In this document: positions 9,282 to 18,518 of the stretch, in pieces
Position numbering within the stretch: position 1 is the stretch's first letter
How the letters are laid out: the number at the start of each line of letters is the position of its first letter
Assembly: GCA_942491345.1 (NCBI GenBank)
Contig: CALOAN010000048.1
Span: forward strand, 186,001-250,000
Source of the DNA: JAHEEL01 sp942491345
GTDB lineage: Bacteria > Actinomycetota > Acidimicrobiia > Spongiisociales > UBA5794
Reading direction: 5' to 3'
DNA length: 64,000 bases
Position numbers and translations under genes: made by a program
Notes under the pieces: model-generated
Databases searched by the model: none
Seen by the model: the letters and a program-made list of their open reading frames with translations, nothing else
What the model was told of the DNA's origin: nothing

Positions 9282-10325
9282 ATGGGACGTAGAACCATTG
9301 TTCTCGTTATCGCAATAGCGCTTGCCGCCGTTTCTGCGTTCGCCGTGTGGCGATACCTGACGACGGTCGAGAGCGACATCCGCGCCGACATTGCCGAAGT
9401 GCAGGTGTATCGAGCCACGGAGCTCATCGAGCCGAAGACAACCGGCGAAGATGCACAGCCGTTCATCGAGGAGGCGCTTGCGCTTCGCGAGAACGTGGTG
9501 TTCGAAGGTTCCACCATTCTTTGCACCGGACCGAAACCCGAAAACGAGGGTGAGGACCCGAATGTCTACGGTTGCCCCGAGAATCCGCGTGACCTGGCGA
9601 ACACCCTCGCCGGGAAGGTTGCTGCCGGACCGGTGAGCGCCGGACAGGTCATCACGACCGACCAGTGGGTCGAGGTCACGGTCTTCGAGGACGTCAGTCT
9701 CTCCGAGGAGATCACTCAGGGGAAGGTTGCCGTCGGTATCCGACCGGACGATGTCGGTGCCGCGGGCGGTTTCATCCGGCCCGGCGATTCCGTCAACCTG
9801 ATGGCATCGGCGACGCTCGAGATCAACAGCTTCCTGCAACTCCTCGAGGACCCCACCTTGCGTGAGGTTGTGCTCGGAGATGCGTTCACCGGTGGCGGGT
9901 CGACGTCGCAGCCGAGAACATCGACGGGGACAACTGACGATGGTGGCGAGGTAACGGTCGTAGTCACCGAGGAAGACGATCCGATTGCCAGCTTGGCCAG
10001 GACGTTCCCGACCCAACTCGACTTCACACAGACGATCCTCCAAGACATCGAAGTCATCGCCGTCGGTGACGACACCCTGCCCAACCGGACGGGCACCGGG
10101 CTCACGCCGGTTGGAACTCAGATCATCGTCCTGGAGGTAACGCCGGAACAGGCTGAGATCATCGAATACGCCCGTCAGTACACATCGGTTGCGATGGCGT
10201 TGCTGCCGAGTGATGTCCCGTACACCCCATTCGAATCGGCAGGCGTGACCGTCGACGACTTGTTCACGCTCATCGATCGGATCGAAGCACAGGTGGAGGC
10301 CGCTCTTGGTGGCACTGGGAACTAG
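9282..10325 (+). CDS. cpaB: Flp pilus assembly protein CpaB/RcpC
   Basis: CpaB/RcpC is a periplasmic or outer-face component of Tad pilus machines, with a SAF-type domain. The 347-residue protein has an N-terminal membrane anchor (TIVLVIAIALAAVSAFAVW). A SAF-like region follows (residues about 40-140, including AGPVSAGQVITTDQW), then the RcpC core (VAVGIRPDDVGAAGGFIRPGD, typical of the family). A Ser/Thr/Gly-rich insert lies near residues 205-220 and the protein ends in ILEVTPEQAEIIEYARQ. A short pair of cysteines (ILCTG and VYGCPE) might form a disulfide. It opens the second tad block and overlaps cpaE by 20 bases. Confidence 0.9.
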   Translation: MGRRTIVLVIAIALAAVSAFAVWRYLTTVESDIRADIAEVQVYRATELIEPKTTGEDAQPFIEEALALRENVVFEGSTILCTGPKPENEGEDPNVYGCPENPRDLANTLAGKVAAGPVSAGQVITTDQWVEVTVFEDVSLSEEITQGKVAVGIRPDDVGAAGGFIRPGDSVNLMASATLEINSFLQLLEDPTLREVVLGDAFTGGGSTSQPRTSTGTTDDGGEVTVVVTEEDDPIASLARTFPTQLDFTQTILQDIEVIAVGDDTLPNRTGTGLTPVGTQIIVLEVTPEQAEIIEYARQYTSVAMALLPSDVPYTPFESAGVTVDDLFTLIDRIEAQVEAALGGTGN

Positions 10326-11502
10326 CAGCGGCGCAGACCGCACGGTCATGCTCGTGTCGAGCGACCAGAAGTTCGTCGAGGGCGCCTCGCGCTTCCTGAA
10401 CGGGCACAAGGTCTACACGGCACGCAACGTGACCGACGCACAGCGACGGATGGTAGAAGACCACGTCGATCTGGCGGTCCTCGATGCATCGTACGCAACC
10501 GAGTCTGGTGTGATCGACGGGGGGCAACTCCTGCAGGTCGATCCTGACCTCCCGATCGTCCTCGTCGCCTCGACGCTCGACATGTCGGTGTTGCGGGTTG
10601 CCCTGCGGATCGGGTACAAGGATGTCGTCGATGCCCCCGTTGATCGCCCGAAGATGGAGGCGATGCTCGGTCTCATCGAAGATCAGGCGCAGCGGGAGAT
10701 CCTCAAGGAAGCCAAGACGCGGATCGGTCGGATCATCACGGTCATGTCGCCGAAGGGCGGCGCCGGCAAGACGATGACCACCGCCAACGTTGCCTTGCAG
10801 CTGGCGATGTGGGGAGACCCGAGCCGCGTTGTGGTCGTCGACGCCGACCTGCAGTTCGGAGACGTCTGCATCGCGATGCAGGTCGATCCAGTGCACACGA
10901 TTGTTGAGGCGTCACGCGAGCTCGACGAACTCGACGAAGAGCTGCTCGAGAGCCTTCTCACGACGCACGCGTCGGGGCTCAAGATCCTCGCGGCGCCCCT
11001 TGAGCCCTCGCTCGCGGACGAAGTCTCAACGCAGGCGGTCGTCCGGGTGCTTGGACTGCTGAAGCGGATGTTCGACTACATCATTGTCGACACGGCACCC
11101 TTCCTCGACGAACCTGTCCTCTCGATCCTCGAGCGGTCGGACGACGTTCTGCTCGTGGTCGATATGGATCTGCCGAGCGTCAAGAACGCGAAGCTGGCCC
11201 TCGACACCCTCAAGCTCATCAAATATCCGTTCGAGCGGATGAAGCTGGTGCTGAATCGGGTGAATTCGAAGGCGCGTCTCGATATCGGCGAGCTCGAACG
11301 ATCGCTCGAACTGGAAGTGCAGGCCGCGATCTCCTCAGACAAGCTCGTGCCGCGAGCCGTCAACGAGGGCGAGCCTGCGGTGTCCCTGTATCCGCGATCG
11401 CGAGTGGCGAAGGACCTTCGGGGCGTCGCCATGCTCGTGGTCGATGCGGAAGTGACGCCGGACGCAGCGGTATCGGATGGACAGCGCAAATGGTTCAAGT
11501 AG
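10306..11502 (+). CDS. cpaE: CpaE/TadZ-like ATPase with pseudo-receiver domain
   Basis: CpaE/TadZ proteins place the Tad pilus machine at its site in the cell. The first 120 residues resemble a response-regulator receiver (VMLVSSDQKFVEGASRFL, DLAVLDASYA). From about residue 143 comes a MinD/ParA-type ATPase with a deviant Walker A (SPKGGAGKTMTTANVALQLA), VVVVDADLQFGD and DYIIVDTAPFLDE. Start GTG at 10306 lies within cpaB, consistent with coupled translation. It is 398 residues, normal for the family. The partner genes cpaF, tadB and tadC follow directly. Confidence 0.9.
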   Translation: MVALGTSSGADRTVMLVSSDQKFVEGASRFLNGHKVYTARNVTDAQRRMVEDHVDLAVLDASYATESGVIDGGQLLQVDPDLPIVLVASTLDMSVLRVALRIGYKDVVDAPVDRPKMEAMLGLIEDQAQREILKEAKTRIGRIITVMSPKGGAGKTMTTANVALQLAMWGDPSRVVVVDADLQFGDVCIAMQVDPVHTIVEASRELDELDEELLESLLTTHASGLKILAAPLEPSLADEVSTQAVVRVLGLLKRMFDYIIVDTAPFLDEPVLSILERSDDVLLVVDMDLPSVKNAKLALDTLKLIKYPFERMKLVLNRVNSKARLDIGELERSLELEVQAAISSDKLVPRAVNEGEPAVSLYPRSRVAKDLRGVAMLVVDAEVTPDAAVSDGQRKWFK

Positions 11503-11544
11503 TCATCATGCGCAGTGAGCGGTTGTCGAACTGGGAGGACACCA

Positions 11545-12890
<1,346 letters not shown>

Positions 12891-12894
<4 letters not shown>

Positions 12895-13961
12895 GAACCC
12901 GAACGAGACTCACCGTGGCCGTTGTTGGGGCAACGTTGGCGATGTCGGCGGCACCCGTTGCTGCAGCCGAACCGGTGATGGCCGCTCAAGGTGCGAAGAG
13001 CTGGCTGATCCTGCTGTCTGCAATTGCGGCAGCGCTCGGCACGTTCCTCCTGCTGGTCGTCCTCTTTGGCGGCGGGCGGAATACCCGTGACACCGGGATT
13101 GCGGGTCGTCTCGGCTCGTATGGCTCCAAGGGGCAAAAAGCGTCCGGTTTCTTCGGCCGCTTCGGATTCATGAGGCGCGCAGCGGCTTCAGCCGACGAGA
13201 TGGTGGCGAAGCGGGGGAACACCACCGCCGTCGAGAACGCCCTCGAGCAGGCAAACATACCAATTCGGCCGGGCGAGGCTGTCATGGCCGTATTCGGCAT
13301 CGCAATCATCGTGGGGCTCATCACCGGGCTCGCGACGAAGTCGTTCGTCTTCGCTGGAGTTGCCGGCGCTGTTGTGGTCGTGTTCGCGTCGTTGTACGTG
13401 AGTCACGTGGCATCGAAGCAGAAGAAGAAGTTCGACATGCAGCTGCCGGACACGCTGAACCTGCTCTCAACGTCTCTGCGAGCCGGGTATTCGGTCATGC
13501 AGGCGATCGAAGCGGCAGCGCAAGAGGCGCCAGAGCCGACACGCCGTGAGTTCGGTCGCGCCATGACGGAGATTCGACTTGGGCGTCCTCTCATTGATGC
13601 CCTCAACGACATAGCGACGCGCATGGAGTCAAAGGACTTCGAATGGGCAGTGATTGCGATCGCCATCCAGCGCGAGGTCGGAGGCAACCTTGCCGAAGTG
13701 CTGCAGTCCACTGCAGAGACGATGATGCACCGGAACCGTTTTCGCCGTGAGGTGAAGGCGCTCACCGCCGAAGGCCGAATCTCGGCCTGGATCATGGCAC
13801 TCATGCCGGTCGGTGTGATCGTCGCAATCTGGGTCATGAACCCCGACTACATCGTCCCGTTGTGGAGCACGCCCATTGGGCTCGCGCTCTCGGCAGGCGG
13901 AGTCATACTCATGGGGGCAGGGATCTTCTGGATGATGAAGATCGTGAGCATCGATGTTTAG
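12891..13961 (+). CDS. tadB: Tad pilus platform protein TadB (T2SSF family)
   Basis: One of two inner-membrane platform proteins driven by CpaF. The 356-residue sequence has a membrane segment near residues 41-60 (LILLSAIAAALGTFLLLVVLFGG), a cytoplasmic T2SSF domain (MQLPDTLNLLSTSLRAGYSV, AIAIQREVGGNLAEVL) and C-terminal membrane helices. Before the first main helix is an extra hydrophobic stretch with an Ala-rich end (MSAAPVAAAEPV) that looks like a cleavable signal peptide. The gene overlaps cpaF by 4 bases and is 9 bases from tadC. Confidence 0.92.
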
Positions 13962-13970
13962 GAGAATGCA

Positions 13971-14879
13971 ATGCTGTTCGCCGTAGTCGCAGTTGGTCTG
14001 TTGGTCGGTGCACTCGTGTTCTACGTCGGGAACGGCGTCGTGGCAGCGCGCCAGAACTCCGGAAACCGTCTCTCGGCGCTGAGAACGAGAGATGAGGTGC
14101 TCGACGGCAGCTTCTCCGAGCGAGCGCTGGCCCCGATGGTCCAGGGCATCGGTCGAACCGTCATTCGATTCACGCCGACCGGCTGGGTCGGCAATGCGCA
14201 GCACAAGCTCATCCTCGCTGGTTGGGCTGATCGCATGGACGGCAACACGTGGGCGGCGGTGCGGATCGTCTCCGTTGTCGCCTCGTTCTTCATGTGGCTG
14301 TTGGTTCAGTCCTTGGTCGACGGCGCGACGATGCGGATCGTCGTCTTCGGCGTGTGTGCGTTCATCGGATTCTTCGGTCCGGTTGCAATGCTCAACAGCC
14401 GCATCGACAAGCGGCGCAAGGCTATGGAGAAGGAGCTCCCCGACGTCATCGACCTGCTCGTGATCTCGGTTGAGGCCGGGCTGGGTTTCGATTCGGCGTT
14501 GGGGCGGGTTGTTCAGAACGTGCCGGGGGAGATCTCGCGGGAGTTCTCTCGGACGCTCCAAGAGACACGGGTCGGCGTCAGTCGAACCGATGCATTGCGG
14601 AACCTCACGGAACGGACCGACGTCGATGACCTCAATACGTTCGTCCTTGCCCTGATCCAAGCGGACCAATTCGGTGTCTCGATCGCACGCGTGCTGAGGG
14701 TTCAGGCGGAGGAGATGCGGATACGGCGCCGTCAGCGCGCTCAGGAGCGGGCATTCAAGGCCCCGGTGAAGCTCGTCTTCCCACTCGTGCTGTTCATCTT
14801 CCCGGCCCTGTTCGTTGTGATCCTCGGGCCTGCCGCGATCAACATCATGGATTCGATCAACTCGGGCAGCTTCGGCTGA
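13971..14879 (+). CDS. tadC: Tad pilus platform protein TadC (T2SSF family)
   Basis: The second T2SSF platform protein, 302 residues. It has an N-terminal helix (MLFAVVAVGLLVGALVFYVG), a central membrane pair, the T2SSF core (ELPDVIDLLVISVEAGLGFDSALGRV, and FVLALIQADQFGVSIARVLR, where the related GG motif region lies) and two hydrophobic segments at the end. A GGAG box (13961-13964) precedes the ATG. It is the last clear gene of the forward tad block; about 540 bases without a convincing gene follow. Confidence 0.92.
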   Translation: MLFAVVAVGLLVGALVFYVGNGVVAARQNSGNRLSALRTRDEVLDGSFSERALAPMVQGIGRTVIRFTPTGWVGNAQHKLILAGWADRMDGNTWAAVRIVSVVASFFMWLLVQSLVDGATMRIVVFGVCAFIGFFGPVAMLNSRIDKRRKAMEKELPDVIDLLVISVEAGLGFDSALGRVVQNVPGEISREFSRTLQETRVGVSRTDALRNLTERTDVDDLNTFVLALIQADQFGVSIARVLRVQAEEMRIRRRQRAQERAFKAPVKLVFPLVLFIFPALFVVILGPAAINIMDSINSGSFG

Positions 14880-15420
14880 CACCGGTCGCCACGGCTCGCT
14901 CCGACCATCTGGTTGCAGCTGAGTCGGCGGCCCGTCCGAGTCGAGATACGCTCGCTTCGTCACCGGCCATCGAACCGGCGCTGGTCGATTTGGCTGCGCC
15001 CTGCCATCGAACGCGAACGTTTGGACGCCTCGTGCCTCCACCTCCGGTCTGACCACGGCCGATACGGGCACAACCGGCTTCATCTCGACCGGCCGACGCT
15101 CTGGGATGCGCACCCTCGTGAGTGACCACCCGGCAACGGGTGTTCGATCAGGAATCGAGGTTGAAGACACACCGGTCGGCGACAGCCACGCAACTCGCCC
15201 GGCCCCACGCGGGAGCGTTGATGGCGGGCCCGAGGTGCGGGAGGTGTCGCGATCGACCAGCACATCGCCGAGTCCGTTGACTCGGCTGCGCGTCCTGGCT
15301 CAGTTGGCGGGCCGTCCCGGTGCTGGGCGTGGTGCCGGCTGGAGCTGACGGCGCTGGCGTCTACGTATCAGCAAGCCGGACTGCTGCAACGTGCGGCGGG
15401 CCGAGCGCCGTGAGGCGCGA
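14880..15420. other. Long spacer without a convincing gene
   Basis: Between tadC and the pilin terminator there are 541 bases. Open frames occur on both strands (for example an 80-codon plus-strand frame at 15106-15348), but they are Pro/Arg/Ser-rich, have no good ribosome binding site and show no motif I recognise. The stretch could be decayed coding DNA or an untranslated spacer after the tad operon. Confidence 0.5.
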
Positions 15421-15452
15421 AGAGGGGTCCGGCCATACGGCCGAACCCCTCT
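15421..15452 (-). terminator. Hairpin terminator after the Flp pilin gene
   Basis: A 14-position stem (AGAGGGGTCCGGCC against GGCCGAACCCCTCT, one C/A mismatch) with a 4-base loop lies 20 bases beyond the stop of the minus-strand pilin gene. There is no clear U-tract. It may also end rightward tad transcripts. Confidence 0.75.
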
Positions 15453-15472
15453 CAACGTTAGGGTGGATAGTG

Positions 15473-15661
15473 CTAGGTGGTGGCGTTATCCAGCGTGTCG
15501 GATGCGCTCGTGAAGACGCCGTCGATTGCGCCGGTGAGCAGGCCAATCGCTGCGATGAGCAGAATGCCGATGAGGGCGACGAGCAGGGCGTACTCCACCA
15601 TGCCGGCTCCCTCCTCATTCTTGACAAACCGGCTTTGGAAGGCCGTTACTAGACGAAGCAT
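15473..15661 (-). CDS. flp: Flp-type (class IVb) pilin
   Basis: The major structural subunit of a Tad pilus. The 62 residues have a short leader, then the processing region EEGAGMVEYALLVALIGILL with the usual Gly before the cleavage point, Glu+5 and Tyr+6, followed by a hydrophobic helix and a short polar tail. That is the standard size for Flp pilins. GGAGG sits 7 nt before the ATG on the minus strand. The gene points away from the tad operon and toward a strong hairpin. Upstream on the same strand are a response regulator and its kinase, which makes separate regulation of the pilin likely. Confidence 0.93.
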   Translation of the reverse strand: MLRLVTAFQSRFVKNEEGAGMVEYALLVALIGILLIAAIGLLTGAIDGVFTSASDTLDNATT

Positions 15662-15695
15662 GTTTTACCTCCGTAGTGGGGATGATCCATTGCTG

Positions 15696-15701
15696 ACTGT
15701 A
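15696..15701 (-). promoter_or_regulatory. Putative -10 box of the pilin gene
   Basis: TACAGT on the minus strand lies 35 nt upstream of the pilin ATG, leaving room for a leader with the GGAGG site. I see no convincing -35 element, so an activator may be needed. Confidence 0.4.
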
Positions 15702-15750
15702 TCGGCACGCGGTCGCCGCGTCTGTAGGCCGAGCGCACCATTTGGGGGAA

Positions 15751-15768
15751 ATAGGTCGATGGGCCTAT
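15751..15768. promoter_or_regulatory. Inverted repeat ATAGG-N8-CCTAT upstream of pilin
   Basis: A short inverted repeat in the 127-base gap between the response regulator stop and the pilin start, about 50 bp upstream of the pilin -10 box. The position would suit an operator for a dimeric activator. The assignment is positional only. Confidence 0.35.
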
Positions 15769-15788
15769 GCGTCCGTTCGCGTCTGCGG

Positions 15789-16427
15789 TCAGCGACCGTT
15801 GAGGCCCAAACGGATGGCTTCCACCGCAGCCTGAGCCCGGTCGGACACATGCAGCTTGGCGTAGATGCTTGCGAGGTGGTTCTTCACCGTCTTGTGCGAG
15901 ATGTACAACTCTTCAGAGAGGGCATCGGTCTGCGAGATCCCTCGTGCCAAGAGTGCGAGAATCTCGCGTTCCCGTGCCGTGAGCGATTCCGCTCCCGGGG
16001 AGAGTGTTGCTTCCTGGTACGGGGCAAGTACTGCGGCGAGATCATCAACAGCGCAGAGGTTCACTCCGTCATGGACGGCGCGGATTGCTGCGGCCAATTC
16101 GGGGAGCGGTGTCGCTTTTGAGAGGAATCCCGAAGCTCCGGCCTCGATTGCCCTCTTCCGGTATCTGTCTTCGGTGTGCATCGTGACAACGAGCGTTGGT
16201 GGCGGATCGTCGAGCGATTGGAGCACATCAAGGCCGGTTCCGTGCGGCATTTCGATATCCACGAGGAGCACGTCGGGACGTGTCTGGCCAAGCACGCGAG
16301 CCAGCCCCTGCCCATCGGTCGCTGTGGCGATGACACCCATGTCGGGTAGTGAATCCAGTGCCCGGTGCATTCCATCGAGGAGAAGAACGTGATCGTCGGC
16401 GATCACAACCCTGATTGGTGCGGTCAT
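15789..16427 (-). CDS. NarL/FixJ-family response regulator
   Basis: A two-component transcription regulator, 212 residues. The receiver domain shows Asp11-Asp12, phosphoacceptor Asp57 in LLVDIEMP, a conserved Thr (VVTMHTEDR) and Lys (GFLSKATPL). The LuxR-type helix-turn-helix is at the C terminus (LTAREREILALLARG and HKTVKNHLASIYAKL). I chose ATG 16427 because it overlaps the kinase stop in an ATGA and has GGGGAG just upstream; a GTG 12 bases earlier is also in frame. The next gene downstream on this strand is the Flp pilin, a candidate target. Confidence 0.93.
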   Translation of the reverse strand: MTAPIRVVIADDHVLLLDGMHRALDSLPDMGVIATATDGQGLARVLGQTRPDVLLVDIEMPHGTGLDVLQSLDDPPPTLVVTMHTEDRYRKRAIEAGASGFLSKATPLPELAAAIRAVHDGVNLCAVDDLAAVLAPYQEATLSPGAESLTAREREILALLARGISQTDALSEELYISHKTVKNHLASIYAKLHVSDRAQAAVEAIRLGLNGR

Positions 16428-17905
16428 GACTCTCCCCACCTCACCTCGATCTTTGTCCCTCTGCTGCGTGATGAATCGACCTCAAAGCTGGCCCCTATCT
16501 CATCGGCACGTTCCTGCATGCCCACAAGCCCATAGTGGTGCGTGCGCGGAGCACGCCGCGAAATCCCCCGGCCGTTGTCGGTGATCCGCAACCACCCGCC
16601 TGACTCCTCCGACTTCCCCTCAACCGTGACGACGGTTCCACCAGAGTGTTCGACAGCGTTGCGGACAGCCTCGGTCATGATGGCGACAACCTGGGTCCCA
16701 ACAAAGGTGTCGGGGGGCTCCATCTCGTCGATGGATATCACAATCGAGGGACCGTCCGCAGGCGAATCCGCTGCCACCATCTCCGCATTCTCGATCAGGC
16801 TGGCGACCTCCGCCGGCCGAAGATCCGCAACCGTTGTCCGTACTTGGTCGACAAGCTCGGTAATGGTCGCTCGCATGTCGGTGGCCCGCTTCTTGGTGGC
16901 CGGCTCGATTCCGTCCTCCTGGATCAGGACGTCCAGCCCGAGTCCAATCGAGACAAGCGACGGACCAATCTCGTCGTGGAGGTCCCGCGCCAGGCGAATA
17001 CGTTCCTCCCGCACCGCGCGGCGTGCAATTGACTGGAGCAGCAGCACATTGTCGAACGCGAGGCCGACCATTTGGAGCGAACGCTGAAGCTCGGGCGAAT
17101 CGATATCGATGCTGGCTCCGGGGATCGGCCAGAGCCGGAGAACGCCGATGTCCTCACCCTCGAGCTCAATCCCGTAGTCGACGGCAGCAGTGCCGGGGGG
17201 CGGCTGTCCTCTGGTTGCGACGACGATCTGGTCGTCCTGGTCGAAGATGGCGATGGTGCCCGCCGCGTAGGGAACGTTGACCGCGAGGTCTCGAAGCGCA
17301 CTACGCCCGATGGTGATTGGGTTCAACTCGGCCGAGCTGGCCAATTGGGCGAGCTCAGACAAGAGTTGGTGAGCCGCTGCAAGCCGGCCATATTGGGTTG
17401 AAGCCGATCCAGACCGTGGCTCCTCGATCAGAATCCGGTGTGCCTGGCCGAACGTGATCCCGAGGAGGGCGTAGAACGCGACGATGGCCGGAAGCGGCGG
17501 TGACAGAAGATCCTCGCCAGACGAGGCGGCAACGCCAATCAGCCCGACGATCGCGGCGAGTGTCGTGACGCCTCCGAGTCGCATGCCGTGAAATGCCGAC
17601 GCGAAGAAGATCGGCACCGCAAGGAAGAGGAGGTAGGGACTCTCAACGCCGCCAGTCAGTCCGATCGCGAGGAGGGCCGTAGCAACGCCAAGGAACGCGA
17701 GGAGCGTGGAAACAAGTGGCAGCTGCTTGTGCCGATAGGGGATCGCCTGCATGCCAATCGTGTAGGCAGTGACGGCGACAGAGGCTGCCACCGTCTCGGG
17801 GTCAACCCCTGTTTCGAGGATGGAGAGACCGACTCCCACAACGAGCGCGACCCACACCAGGACGGTCTGGATCCACTCGAATCGAATCTCCCACGAGTCA
17901 CGCAC
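16424..17905 (-). CDS. Membrane sensor histidine kinase (NarL-partner type)
   Basis: A 493-residue sensor kinase. The N-terminal third is about six membrane segments (from WIQTVLVWVALVVGVGLSIL onward). A GAF-like region follows, about residues 180-290, including AAGTIAIFDQDDQIVVATRG. Then comes the HisKA_3 dimerisation domain with phosphoacceptor His310 in RLARDLHDEIG, and a HATPase domain with N box EAVRNAVEHSGG and G box DNGRGI. The open frame runs on upstream into antisense of coaE, so I set the start at GTG 17905, the beginning of the plausible protein. It is divergent from coaE, and its stop overlaps the regulator start. The signal sensed is unknown. Confidence 0.9.
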   Translation of the reverse strand: MRDSWEIRFEWIQTVLVWVALVVGVGLSILETGVDPETVAASVAVTAYTIGMQAIPYRHKQLPLVSTLLAFLGVATALLAIGLTGGVESPYLLFLAVPIFFASAFHGMRLGGVTTLAAIVGLIGVAASSGEDLLSPPLPAIVAFYALLGITFGQAHRILIEEPRSGSASTQYGRLAAAHQLLSELAQLASSAELNPITIGRSALRDLAVNVPYAAGTIAIFDQDDQIVVATRGQPPPGTAAVDYGIELEGEDIGVLRLWPIPGASIDIDSPELQRSLQMVGLAFDNVLLLQSIARRAVREERIRLARDLHDEIGPSLVSIGLGLDVLIQEDGIEPATKKRATDMRATITELVDQVRTTVADLRPAEVASLIENAEMVAADSPADGPSIVISIDEMEPPDTFVGTQVVAIMTEAVRNAVEHSGGTVVTVEGKSEESGGWLRITDNGRGISRRAPRTHHYGLVGMQERADEIGASFEVDSSRSRGTKIEVRWGES

Positions 17906-17915
17906 GCTGCAAGGG

Positions 17916-17921
17916 TACAGT
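17916..17921 (+). promoter_or_regulatory. Putative -10 box near coaE start
   Basis: TACAGT lies 6 nt before an in-frame ATG at 17928. If used, the transcript would be leaderless or nearly so and CoaE would gain 10 residues relative to the 17958 start. Confidence 0.4.
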
Positions 17922-17957
17922 CTTGTGATGCGCGCATCTAGACACTCGGGGGAGCCG

Positions 17958-18518
17958 ATGCGGGTACTCCTCGGCGGGGGCATCGGGTGCGGCAAGTCGC
18001 TGGCGGGGCGCCGATTCGCGGCGCTCGGAGCCGTTGTTGTGGATGCCGACAGGCTCGGCCACGCGGTCATCAACCCCGGAGGAGAGGCGCACGAGCGGGT
18101 GAGGCTGCGCTGGCCGAGTGTGATGACCGATTCCGGGATCGACCGAGCCGCACTCGGGCGTGTTGTCTTCGGGAGCAGCGAACAACTCCGCGAGCTCGAA
18201 GCGATGACACATCCGGCAATCATCCTGCGGATCACCGCAATTGCACGTGACGCTGCCGATCTCGTCGTCGAGGTCCCCCTCATTCTCGACATTCCCGGCG
18301 ATTGGACAGCCGTCTATGTCGACGCGGCACCCGATCGGTGCGTTCGCCGCGCCGTCGACCGCGGACTCGATGAGCAGAGCGTTCGGAGGCGGATGGACCA
18401 TCAACCCGAGCGATGTGAGTGGCTGGCGTGGGCAGATCGGATACTGGACAACAACGGCACGCCGGAAGAACTGGCCGTGGGCGTCGAGGAACTCTGGACG
18501 GAGCTGCGGACCGGATGA
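17958..18518 (+). CDS. coaE: Dephospho-CoA kinase
   Basis: CoaE phosphorylates dephospho-CoA in the last step of coenzyme A synthesis. The P-loop GGGIGCGKS is at residues 6-14, as expected for the family, followed by the DADRLGHAV region, MTHPAI and EVPLILDI (substrate-binding and lid regions). I chose ATG 17958 (186 residues) because GGGGGAG sits just upstream and places the P-loop at the normal distance from the N terminus. ATG 17928 is the alternative and fits the TACAGT -10 box. The stop overlaps the uvrB ATG by 4 bases. The coaE-uvrB order is common in actinobacteria. Confidence 0.93.
   Translation: MRVLLGGGIGCGKSLAGRRFAALGAVVVDADRLGHAVINPGGEAHERVRLRWPSVMTDSGIDRAALGRVVFGSSEQLRELEAMTHPAIILRITAIARDAADLVVEVPLILDIPGDWTAVYVDAAPDRCVRRAVDRGLDEQSVRRRMDHQPERCEWLAWADRILDNNGTPEELAVGVEELWTELRTG

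Noticed and set aside
13629..15263. 544-codon open frame on the minus strand across tadB/tadC
   Set aside because: It lies antisense to two clear T2SSF genes, is rich in Arg/Asp/Glu/His as expected for antisense of GC-rich coding DNA, and has no motif or ribosome binding site.
15106..15348. 80-codon plus-strand frame after tadC
   Set aside because: Ser/Pro/Arg-rich, no good ribosome binding site and no domain; kept only as part of the unexplained spacer.
17906..18292. Upstream extension of the sensor kinase frame
   Set aside because: It is antisense to coaE and reads as Ser/Arg-rich nonsense; the kinase begins credibly at GTG 17905.
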